Shown one piece after another: positions 54,401 through 64,000 of a stretch of 64,000 bases of DNA. The notes under the pieces are model-generated. The model had not been told where the DNA came from. It was given only the letters and a program-made list of their open reading frames with translations, and ran no database searches. Both the position numbers and the translations under genes were made by a program. The stretch's first letter is position 1. Every line of letters starts with the position of its first letter. Source of the stretch: Hydractinia symbiolongicarpus (taxonomy: Eukaryota > Cnidaria > Hydrozoa > Anthoathecata > Hydractiniidae); contig NC_079884.1 in the NCBI RefSeq assembly GCF_029227915.1, positions 21,514,001-21,578,000 of the forward strand. The letters are read 5' to 3'.

Positions 54401-57177
54401 TTCACATCAGTCAAGTAGGTATTGATATAAGCATTGTATTGTACAGTTATCGATTTTGAAATGTAGATGTTTAACCAAAGTTTTTGAATTGTAACGCATA
54501 ATTTTCCAAGTGATAGAATTGCAGATGTTGTTTTTGTCATACATTATGCGCATAGTATAGACTTCTCTTGATATATAATATAATAGTTTTTCAGTAACAT
54601 TGTATTATACAAAAAACCATCGTTGGATAGGTAGCCTTAATAAAGGTAGAGATCAAATTTTGTGAATGATGATGAACAATTAAATCATCTTTTTTTTGTA
54701 TCACACATAACCTGCAAAGATCCACTTTTCTTCCTTTTTTCAAGGGATTGTTGGACATAAATTTTCTTTTGATTTTTTTTCTCAGTTCGGCAATCAACGA
54801 TGTTTTAATTGTATTCAAAATTCAAGATGTTGTTACACAACCAAAACCACCGAAGTTACCTCCAAGACAGTCTCCTCAAGTTCAAGTACAGCAGTTTCAA
54901 CAACATTCTGCAGGGTAAGTATAAAATTATTTTCCATAGCAACTCACAATAGGGTTAAATAATATTGTAATTGTGATTGTATTAAGACAATGACGTGTAC
55001 CATAATACAATTTCATGTTACCAAGTGTAAAACAAACTGTAGTATTGAAAACATTGTAGGCATGGCTTATCCTAGGCAATTAAATGACATAGATGTTTTT
55101 TTCACGTTCTGTTTGACAAAAAATGTTGTTTCCACGTTTCGTCTACCGCTAACATGCTGCCATTATTTATTATTTTTGTGCCTTAATTATCATTAAGGTC
55201 ACAACCGTTTAAAATAAAAAGCTACTTTATATTTTATCCTTGATATCGTCCGTTCGGCCACTCATCACAAGTAAGAAATGGTAAACAACGACATTTTGCT
55301 GGCTAAACAAAAACACTCGCAAAAAATAATTTGGGATTGTTTATTTGCACTGTCAGCATGTTGGTATGAACTATAAGTGTATTGTAAGCGCAGCTATTGC
55401 ATCTTTAAAGGTGTGGATTATTGGGGCCATTATTACTTAGCATTTTGTTCAAGATGTAAATTCTAGATTCGACCGAAGTAACCTTGTATTTCAAGTTCTA
55501 ATCCAATTTGCTGCATTATTTCTGTTTTATATACATGTTAATTACATTTGAATTTAAAATATTACACATTCTTCTATTTCAGCGTTCCCAGTAGTCCAGT
55601 CTCAGGTAAGATTTTTCTTTTTGCAATTATATCACCAATCTAAAAGTTTACACGAAACGTCAACCCGACCGTAATATGTCTTAATCATCCGATGTTAAGG
55701 GCAACGTGTTAAACCCTGTGACGTTTAAATATTTTATATATTCTGTAAAACATCGTTTTTTTTTGGGAAAAAAAATGTTTTGAAGTGGTTTGTTTTTATT
55801 ACGCTCCGCCGAAAGGAATAAAAAACAACATTTTCAACGTATTATGTATTACTCATATAGTCTAGACTCGATTATCGCAGATAAAAATCATAACTTTATG
55901 TCCAATTGCCATAATGGGAACACTAGAAATAAAATTTTAAGATGAAGCATAATTGCGAATTAACCTGTTCTCTTTTGCTATGTGTGTTTGTTAATTTTTT
56001 AAATTTCATACTGTTTTTGTTTATATTTTTGAATTTTTGTTAAAACCAGAAAGTATACATTGTAAGCAGCCAAATCCCTTAAACTTTCGCACTAAATGGT
56101 CCTATAGATATTTGCAGTGCTGAAATAAAGCTGGTACAGGAGCGTACTTGTGAGCATACTTTATAAAATAACTGTCGGTTAAAATTCTTTGGCCTACGCT
56201 TTGTGGGTCGTTCCTGTAAAGAAAAAAAAGTTGCTTTTCACAATCATTTCTCGAATGAAAAAGTAGCCTAATCCTTAAACTCCTGTTTTTAATGAGAGTC
56301 ATGTTTTTTGTAAATTTATTTTATAGGTATCGAAGGTGTTCCGTTTCAAATTAATCCGAAATACAACACCCAATCAACACATAATGACGTAAGTGTACAA
56401 TACTACGATTAATATGACTGTAGTCTGCGTGGTGTCTTTAAGCCTTAAAAGTTTGTAGCAACAATCTTTTATTCGCCAACAGAGAATTCATGTTCAAAAA
56501 CCATGTTTTTTATCTATCTAAAGTTCTGGTTGTGGATATCTTACTCCTGGATCACCTGTAGAGTTTACTAAAAGATCGTCGAAGTTAAATTTCTATGCAT
56601 GATGTAGATTGCCCTATATTTTTTTTTATTTTATTTAATTTTTATCTAGCCAATGCTAAACGAAATTCATAGAATTTCTCTCGATGACATCATTGCAAAG
56701 GTATATACGTATATACATTTTTAATACATTTTAGATTTTTTTCTCTCTTTAATCTATTATTAACGGGTATCCTTGCGGTGGAGCATTTTTTAATCCCCGA
56801 GCGAGCCATGCCAGATACTGTGAATTATCCTTTCTGTTTACTGTTCAGCTTGAGAATAGAATTGATATCTCAAGCGGTTGTATAGCTAAGCGATTGTTGT
56901 GTCTTCGCGGTTTTTCTTAGTTAAAATGAGAGCTTTAAACACGCCAGAATCGCCTTCTCAGGTCCCACTTGGTAACAGTAGCACTAATAGAATCTTGGGT
57001 AAATAATTATCACAATAATATTTAAAATTGCAGAATTTTTAGCAATCATTTTTAAATGGGCCCTGTGATCAGATTGGTTGGTAAAGATGAATATACAAGT
57101 TTCTAATTTTTGTTTTTCTTTCTTTTTAGTATTCCTATTCATTCCATACAGAGAAGGGTGTGATCCCAACGAGCTGA
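51481..57177 (+). CDS. MVB12: MVB12 subunit of ESCRT-I (MABP + UMA), eight exons
   Basis: MVB12 is a regulatory subunit of ESCRT-I, which sorts ubiquitinated cargo on endosomes. Exons: 51481-51546, 53970-54156, 54279-54414, 54786-54914, 55583-55605, 56327-56388, 56650-56700 and 57130-57177. All have GT/AG borders and consistent phases, totalling 702 bases and 233 residues. The MABP domain covers about residues 4-135: FITDLFLVTARDSDL, NHDGNIWEQTW, RFLGFKR, VVTDITVVEED, RKYVICYKRDS and VNSAINDVLIVFKI, in the family order. A proline-rich linker (KPPKLPPRQSP) follows. The C-terminal UMA region has GVPFQINPKY and, after LNEIHRISLDDIIAK, YSYSFHTEKG; human MVB12B has GVPFMLHPKF and IEKEYNYGFVVEK there. 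The start is the ATG that opens the MABP strand. A poly(A) signal lies at 57346-57351. The last exon is cut by the left edge of the 3,691-bp duplication, but this copy stays complete. Paralogue A or B cannot be told. Confidence 0.88.
53467..53585. repeat. about 60-bp tandem duplication in MVB12 intron 1
   Basis: CTGTTGGTTTGCTTTTT begins at 53467 and again at 53525. The two units (58 and 61 bases) differ by a substitution and a few small indels, so the duplication is recent. Confidence 0.9.
56763..57020 (+). repeat. SINE copy in the last MVB12 intron
   Basis: The head GGGTATCCTTGCGGTGGAGC, then AATCCCCGAGCGAGCCATGCC, parallels the SINE at 42967 (GTGTCCTCGTGGTAG, AACCCCGGCCAAGTAATGCC). The end, AATCTTGGGTAAATAATTAT followed by CACAATAATA, matches that copy's TGGGTAAATGATAG(TAA)n. 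It is longer than the first copy, which seems internally deleted. Confidence 0.65.
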
Positions 57178-60100
57178 TGAAGATTATGTGCAAGTGGAAC
57201 TGATAACGAACGCTGAAGTTCTTTGTTTTTAAACTTTCCCTTGTCGCACTCTGTTGTCGAGCTATCTTAAAAGCTGATTGATGTTACTTGTTGTGCTGTG
57301 AAATACGATTAACTAATCCTATGTTACTATGTTGGTTTGCTGATAAATAAAATTAAATTTAGTGACAAAAATCTATATTATATTGTAATGTGGTGTTATG
57401 TTTTTACCTTCGTTGTATACATTTTTTTACGTTTGTGTTAAGGAGGGAGTGGTTGGTTATATTTTCGCAGATGTCTGACAAAATAAGGTAGTCAGCCTGG
57501 GAATTGAGTTCGCTGTCTAAATCTTTGGGGTAGCTATTTGCATGGAAGAGGATTTTCGCAAGATGATAATATTTTGAAGATGGGTTTTTGTTTTCTTTTC
57601 GCACAACTGATTGCCTGTTGTAAAAATTTTTGACTTTTTATCCTCGTTTCCTCGTGAGGTGCAGCAATTTTTTTTGCCTGTCTGTCTGTCTGTCTGTCAC
57701 GCAAGATGGTAGTGGCGGCTTTTCTGATCTTGCTAAGTCCTTGAAAAATCGGGGTTTGAAATATTTCATTTTGTTATATGTTAATATGCTATTTGTTTTT
57801 ATTCATCAATTAAATAGAATACTTATAGTTAACATTTTTTAAAAAATACACATGTTGTTAAAAACAAAAAACAAAATTTAACAAGAAGCCTCAAGGCTTG
57901 AAGATTTCCGCCTTGTCAAGAGAAACTTTCCACAGAGCAAAACGTCCAATGGTCGACCCAAGGCTGAGATTTCCAATTTAAAAACAGGATAAATGATTGA
58001 ATAATTGCGCAAAACTATGTGACTTAACCGCTTTTTGAGGCTTTTTGACTATTCCATTTCTTGAGTAGTTTTAGTTGTAAAAACAATGATTTGAGTCTGG
58101 GATTGTGAGTCTAAGGTTCATGTTCTTATAACATTGTTCTTATATAAAAAAGGGGTTAAAGTAACCTGGTCTGAAAAGTATTAAATATGGGCGACAAATA
58201 ACGCAATTTAGATATACTTCAATTTAATTACACCTGAATAAATAACAAAAATATACAGATTTACACACAGTTATAAAAAGTATAAAAACTTGGGATCTAC
58301 CTAGAAAGTTCTAAAAATTTTCATGATACAAATTCTGTAAAATCATAGAAGAACCATAGACGTCTAGTTTCCCTTAAAAATAATGTGAAGTAAATACTAT
58401 TAACCAAAATAAGACTATAATAAATTATATAAATATATATTAGTTTTAGTGATTCATTTTTCACAAATTAATGTTTGCAGTTTACTCTGTCAACATTTTT
58501 TTGGAAATGCTGATAATGGCTGTGTTAGATTATGGCTGACCTAAAAAAGAAAGAAAAATACTAAAAAAAACATATATGAAGAACTCAAAATAATCTTAGC
58601 ACATTAATGTGATATTGTTCTGTGCCCTATATATTTAAAGATGACAGGTATAAATGCAAGATAAAATAAAATATTTCACCATTTTATGAAGTTTTGATAA
58701 AAAAATCAGGTGATACTGTGAAACGCCAAGTATTTGTGATGTCTGTCTTTCCAAAAAGAATACCTACGTGTTCAAAGACAAATTTTGGAAGTTTTATAAA
58801 TATTTAATTTTTTTGAAAGTTCCTAAACTTGCCTAAAAGCATCCCTAAAATGTTATATTCAACAGTGACCAAGAATACCATATTTACTCTAGTCTATTAT
58901 TACTTCACCACTGGATTAGTGTTTTAACCTACAAATAAAGGTGGGTTTAGCAGGAATCCTATATTGCAGGATATATAGGCCGGATATGTTGAATTATTTT
59001 TGGGTAAAAAACCTGAGTGTAGTATTGTTTTTAGCAAAACTTAGGAATTTTTTAACAAAGTTTGGAAATATGAAGCATAAGAAGTATAAACACCCACCTC
59101 AAATCTTTTCCAGGCTATAAGCAATACCTTTATAACTTTTTTTTTTTTCAATTTCAATATGCATTCAAACTTGTTGTAAGAGCCTAAACTTGCCAAGGGT
59201 ACAAATTATTTGCACAATAAATTTTCCTGAAACTTATTTTTGTGGGTGAGTTGTACACAAAAATGCTTCAATTTGCAGAATATATGCGAAATGTGCAATA
59301 TTAATTTTTGGGTGCCTAAAGTTTAATTATTTCAGCAGAGGCAAAATCAGTAATTTGTCTAACATAGTATTCAGAAGTTAGGGAATTTACAAATGAGCAA
59401 CATAGAACCCAATAACTTAGATCCTAAAGAAATCAAAGTATGAAGAAATAGTGAGGGCTGCTATGTTCTGATATAAAGCTTCGTGTGCACATGTGTGTTA
59501 AAAGTGATTTTTTGATTTAAAGTTGTTCCTTAGGTCCCAAATTACCAAAAAAATATGGGTGGCAAAATTTTTTGTCCCATCGGACCAAATTAGATGACGT
59601 CATCACTTTTACAGTCAGCAAAAAAATAATTTCACATTTATATGTCATATTATATATCGTTGGAAAGAGGAGATCGAGTGGATCAAAAAAAATGTAAGAA
59701 CCATGTCTTCAAAACGTAACGTTCGAAAGATATTACTATTCAAACTTTGTACAAATTACAGACCGGTAATTTACTGACCCAGCACAAAAATGACTATAAC
59801 CTGCTCAATAGCGAAGTTTTTTTGTTGAATTTTAGTATGGTATTGGGTCACCCTAATGTCTTTCTGTTTGATCAAAATTTATTGTTCAAATTACTTCAAG
59901 GGATAATTTACAGACCAGTAATTTACAGACCAAAGCACGTGTTTAGTTGTTTACTTTCTTTCTGGCAATTTCACAAAGTTAAAAAAATTGCTGAAAATAA
60001 TGACAAAAAACAACTTCAGCAATGCTTGTACAATGTTTCATGCACTCATCATCACTAGAACTATATTCATCTGACTCGGATTCATCGCTTGCGCCACCAC

Positions 60101-60826
60101 TGTTTTGACACGTCGTACATTTACACATGTCAGTGCACAAAAAACCATTTTTACGGCATTTACATCGGTTGGTTATGCAACTTGTTTTGCAATTACAAGA
60201 ACTTAACTCGATGAGTGCCAACAGTGCAGGAAGTTCATCAGTCATTATGGGGGATAAGTTACCGACTTCATCTGTATCCCAACCATAATTGCCTGCATTC
60301 GGAAGTTGTTGAATGAGGATATGCGAGCTTCGTAAAACCATTGAAATGAAGAATTCTTCCCTTGCAACTCGAACATCACACATAAAATTACACATTTCGT
60401 CAGCATCCAATCCGTCACGCAAATACACTCTGAATAGCGCAAGGTACATTACCATATATGCTTCCATACATCTCTTCATATGCTTCCCATTTATTATCTG
60501 CGTTAAAGTTGTTTCGCCGTATATGCCTGCCTCAACAAATAATTTGTCAATTCCACTTCCATCAATGTATTTTCCAATCGTTTTTAAAGCTGCAAAAACA
60601 ATATGCAATTCACCCAAACGGAATACGAAATTTTCGCTGATGTGCTTTTTTTTTCGAAGCTGCATACACTTACTATACAACTGGGGATCAAGTGTTACAA
60701 TCGTTTTGTTTTCTCCTGTGACTTTGACATTGATCCCTTGCACAATTTGTAGCGCTGTGTAAAGATTTGACCAATCTGTGGGAGTGCCAGGATAGAAAGG
60801 AAGACCCTGGCAGGTTGATATTTCAA
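57136..60826. repeat. 3,691-bp tandem duplication, unit 1
   Basis: Every base I compared between this unit and the one starting at 60827 is identical, with a constant offset of 3,691. The left border is sharp: 57135 C against 60826 A. It contains the last 42 coding bases and 3' UTR of MVB12, a (CTGT)n run near 57678-57700, AT-rich DNA without visible genes (about 57.4-59.9 kb) and the minus-strand cysteine-rich gene. Confidence 0.95.
57346..57351 (+). terminator. poly(A) signal of MVB12
   Basis: AATAAA about 170 bases after the MVB12 stop codon. An identical copy sits at 61037-61042 in the second duplication unit. Confidence 0.5.
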
Positions 60827-60833
60827 TATTCAT
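59979..60833 (-). CDS. cysteine-rich protein fragment of an unidentified, probably mobile gene (unit 1)
   Basis: The open frame reads toward lower coordinates and ends at 59979. Readable parts are PFYPGTPTDWSNLYTALQI, KTIVTLDPQLYSKCMQL, ENFVFRLGELHIVFAALKTI, FVEAGIYGETTLTQIINGKH and LSSCNCKTSCITNRCKCRKN followed by GFLCTDMCKCTTC. The Cys pattern resembles half a CXC/CRC (tesmin-like) motif, and the end is acidic. I recall relatives as multi-copy genes in corals and Hydra, probably transposon-derived, but cannot name the family. The only early ATG (60831-60833) lies beyond the junction, in antisense MVB12 exon sequence from unit 2, and the open frame continues further upstream there. So the true N-terminus is missing and the present start is a chimera made by the duplication. 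Confidence 0.6.
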   Translation of the reverse strand: MNIEISTCQGLPFYPGTPTDWSNLYTALQIVQGINVKVTGENKTIVTLDPQLYSKCMQLRKKKHISENFVFRLGELHIVFAALKTIGKYIDGSGIDKLFVEAGIYGETTLTQIINGKHMKRCMEAYMVMYLALFRVYLRDGLDADEMCNFMCDVRVAREEFFISMVLRSSHILIQQLPNAGNYGWDTDEVGNLSPIMTDELPALLALIELSSCNCKTSCITNRCKCRKNGFLCTDMCKCTTCQNSGGASDESESDEYSSSDDECMKHCTSIAEVVFCHYFQQFF

Positions 60834-63800
60834 TCCATACAGAGAAGGGTGTGATCCCAACGAGCTGATGAAGATTATGTGCAAGTGGAACTGATAACGA
60901 ACGCTGAAGTTCTTTGTTTTTAAACTTTCCCTTGTCGCACTCTGTTGTCGAGCTATCTTAAAAGCTGATTGATGTTACTTGTTGTGCTGTGAAATACGAT
61001 TAACTAATCCTATGTTACTATGTTGGTTTGCTGATAAATAAAATTAAATTTAGTGACAAAAATCTATATTATATTGTAATGTGGTGTTATGTTTTTACCT
61101 TCGTTGTATACATTTTTTTACGTTTGTGTTAAGGAGGGAGTGGTTGGTTATATTTTCGCAGATGTCTGACAAAATAAGGTAGTCAGCCTGGGAATTGAGT
61201 TCGCTGTCTAAATCTTTGGGGTAGCTATTTGCATGGAAGAGGATTTTCGCAAGATGATAATATTTTGAAGATGGGTTTTTGTTTTCTTTTCGCACAACTG
61301 ATTGCCTGTTGTAAAAATTTTTGACTTTTTATCCTCGTTTCCTCGTGAGGTGCAGCAATTTTTTTTGCCTGTCTGTCTGTCTGTCTGTCACGCAAGATGG
61401 TAGTGGCGGCTTTTCTGATCTTGCTAAGTCCTTGAAAAATCGGGGTTTGAAATATTTCATTTTGTTATATGTTAATATGCTATTTGTTTTTATTCATCAA
61501 TTAAATAGAATACTTATAGTTAACATTTTTTAAAAAATACACATGTTGTTAAAAACAAAAAACAAAATTTAACAAGAAGCCTCAAGGCTTGAAGATTTCC
61601 GCCTTGTCAAGAGAAACTTTCCACAGAGCAAAACGTCCAATGGTCGACCCAAGGCTGAGATTTCCAATTTAAAAACAGGATAAATGATTGAATAATTGCG
61701 CAAAACTATGTGACTTAACCGCTTTTTGAGGCTTTTTGACTATTCCATTTCTTGAGTAGTTTTAGTTGTAAAAACAATGATTTGAGTCTGGGATTGTGAG
61801 TCTAAGGTTCATGTTCTTATAACATTGTTCTTATATAAAAAAGGGGTTAAAGTAACCTGGTCTGAAAAGTATTAAATATGGGCGACAAATAACGCAATTT
61901 AGATATACTTCAATTTAATTACACCTGAATAAATAACAAAAATATACAGATTTACACACAGTTATAAAAAGTATAAAAACTTGGGATCTACCTAGAAAGT
62001 TCTAAAAATTTTCATGATACAAATTCTGTAAAATCATAGAAGAACCATAGACGTCTAGTTTCCCTTAAAAATAATGTGAAGTAAATACTATTAACCAAAA
62101 TAAGACTATAATAAATTATATAAATATATATTAGTTTTAGTGATTCATTTTTCACAAATTAATGTTTGCAGTTTACTCTGTCAACATTTTTTTGGAAATG
62201 CTGATAATGGCTGTGTTAGATTATGGCTGACCTAAAAAAGAAAGAAAAATACTAAAAAAAACATATATGAAGAACTCAAAATAATCTTAGCACATTAATG
62301 TGATATTGTTCTGTGCCCTATATATTTAAAGATGACAGGTATAAATGCAAGATAAAATAAAATATTTCACCATTTTATGAAGTTTTGATAAAAAAATCAG
62401 GTGATACTGTGAAACGCCAAGTATTTGTGATGTCTGTCTTTCCAAAAAGAATACCTACGTGTTCAAAGACAAATTTTGGAAGTTTTATAAATATTTAATT
62501 TTTTTGAAAGTTCCTAAACTTGCCTAAAAGCATCCCTAAAATGTTATATTCAACAGTGACCAAGAATACCATATTTACTCTAGTCTATTATTACTTCACC
62601 ACTGGATTAGTGTTTTAACCTACAAATAAAGGTGGGTTTAGCAGGAATCCTATATTGCAGGATATATAGGCCGGATATGTTGAATTATTTTTGGGTAAAA
62701 AACCTGAGTGTAGTATTGTTTTTAGCAAAACTTAGGAATTTTTTAACAAAGTTTGGAAATATGAAGCATAAGAAGTATAAACACCCACCTCAAATCTTTT
62801 CCAGGCTATAAGCAATACCTTTATAACTTTTTTTTTTTTCAATTTCAATATGCATTCAAACTTGTTGTAAGAGCCTAAACTTGCCAAGGGTACAAATTAT
62901 TTGCACAATAAATTTTCCTGAAACTTATTTTTGTGGGTGAGTTGTACACAAAAATGCTTCAATTTGCAGAATATATGCGAAATGTGCAATATTAATTTTT
63001 GGGTGCCTAAAGTTTAATTATTTCAGCAGAGGCAAAATCAGTAATTTGTCTAACATAGTATTCAGAAGTTAGGGAATTTACAAATGAGCAACATAGAACC
63101 CAATAACTTAGATCCTAAAGAAATCAAAGTATGAAGAAATAGTGAGGGCTGCTATGTTCTGATATAAAGCTTCGTGTGCACATGTGTGTTAAAAGTGATT
63201 TTTTGATTTAAAGTTGTTCCTTAGGTCCCAAATTACCAAAAAAATATGGGTGGCAAAATTTTTTGTCCCATCGGACCAAATTAGATGACGTCATCACTTT
63301 TACAGTCAGCAAAAAAATAATTTCACATTTATATGTCATATTATATATCGTTGGAAAGAGGAGATCGAGTGGATCAAAAAAAATGTAAGAACCATGTCTT
63401 CAAAACGTAACGTTCGAAAGATATTACTATTCAAACTTTGTACAAATTACAGACCGGTAATTTACTGACCCAGCACAAAAATGACTATAACCTGCTCAAT
63501 AGCGAAGTTTTTTTGTTGAATTTTAGTATGGTATTGGGTCACCCTAATGTCTTTCTGTTTGATCAAAATTTATTGTTCAAATTACTTCAAGGGATAATTT
63601 ACAGACCAGTAATTTACAGACCAAAGCACGTGTTTAGTTGTTTACTTTCTTTCTGGCAATTTCACAAAGTTAAAAAAATTGCTGAAAATAATGACAAAAA
63701 ACAACTTCAGCAATGCTTGTACAATGTTTCATGCACTCATCATCACTAGAACTATATTCATCTGACTCGGATTCATCGCTTGCGCCACCACTGTTTTGAC

Positions 63801-64000
63801 ACGTCGTACATTTACACATGTCAGTGCACAAAAAACCATTTTTACGGCATTTACATCGGTTGGTTATGCAACTTGTTTTGCAATTACAAGAACTTAACTC
63901 GATGAGTGCCAACAGTGCAGGAAGTTCATCAGTCATTATGGGGGATAAGTTACCGACTTCATCTGTATCCCAACCATAATTGCCTGCATTCGGAAGTTGT
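60827..64000. repeat. 3,691-bp tandem duplication, unit 2 (cut by window end)
   Basis: It repeats 57136-60309 with no visible difference and runs off the window. It starts inside the MVB12 last exon, so its exon fragment has no splice acceptor and cannot be used. About 0.5 kb of the unit, or further units, should lie beyond 64,000. Confidence 0.95.
63670..64000 (-). CDS. cysteine-rich protein, second copy (partial, cut by window end)
   Basis: This is the identical C-terminal part of the unit-1 gene, including the SCNCKTSC...CKCTTC cluster and the acidic DESESDEYSSSDDE tail. The rest lies beyond 64,000. In this copy the upstream sequence outside the window may show the genuine N-terminal part. 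Confidence 0.6.
   Translation of the reverse strand, partial: QLPNAGNYGWDTDEVGNLSPIMTDELPALLALIELSSCNCKTSCITNRCKCRKNGFLCTDMCKCTTCQNSGGASDESESDEYSSSDDECMKHCTSIAEVVFCHYFQQFF

Noticed and set aside
54591-54818. Minus-strand frame inside MVB12 intron 3
   Set aside because: It overlaps the MVB12 exon 4 antisense and has no family resemblance.
59747-60058. Plus-strand frame in both duplication units
   Set aside because: Non-ATG start and antisense to the cysteine-rich gene at its end; its perfect repetition only reflects the duplication.

Overview
The window looks like AT-rich nuclear DNA of an animal, most likely a cnidarian and probably a hydrozoan. The signs are intron-split genes with GT/AG borders and AATAAA signals, a secreted PAN/EGF-type protein with a C-terminal domain I know mainly from cnidarians, metazoan mitochondrial-ribosome and ESCRT genes, and a dense load of LINE, Copia, pogo-like, SINE and MITE elements. 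Nothing prokaryotic is visible. The species call is inference.

Layout. 1-3.57 kb is gene-free with small foldbacks. 3.57-3.84 kb (-) is the last exon of MRPL55 (mL55). 6.9-8.2 kb is a heavily decayed LINE. 9.9-12.4 kb is a SINE, a 1.7-kb element with nested inverted repeats and a 53-bp satellite, and one unidentified exon. 12.7-18.3 kb is a jockey/CR1-like LINE (-) split by a very young Copia element that has both LTRs but no reverse transcriptase. 18.8-20.0 kb is a broken ECHDC1-like gene. 20.8-23.3 kb is an apparently intact pogo-like transposon with a transposase (-) and a divergent HIRAN-like gene (+). 24.3-26.1 kb (-) is a decayed retroelement with a zinc-finger-like N-terminus and a GFW/RGSR tail.

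27.7-30.0 kb is a three-exon secreted PAN/EGF protein. 36.8-37.6 kb is an 80/90-bp Gly/Asp-rich repeat. 39.2-40.3 kb is a class A GPCR. 42.1 kb holds a perfect 68-bp palindrome. 46.4-47.6 kb is a two-exon gene for a small secreted peptide with two CX3C motifs. 51.5-57.2 kb is an eight-exon MVB12 gene (ESCRT-I) with MABP and UMA regions, a MITE just before its start codon and a SINE in its last intron. From 57,136 to the window end a 3,691-bp unit is repeated in tandem without visible differences; its left edge cuts the last MVB12 exon, and it carries an unidentified cysteine-rich gene (-).

The host genes (MRPL55, PAN/EGF, GPCR, peptide, MVB12) look functionally unrelated. The main theme is a mobile-element landscape: nesting, internal deletion, element insertion at gene edges and a recent or artefactual segmental duplication.
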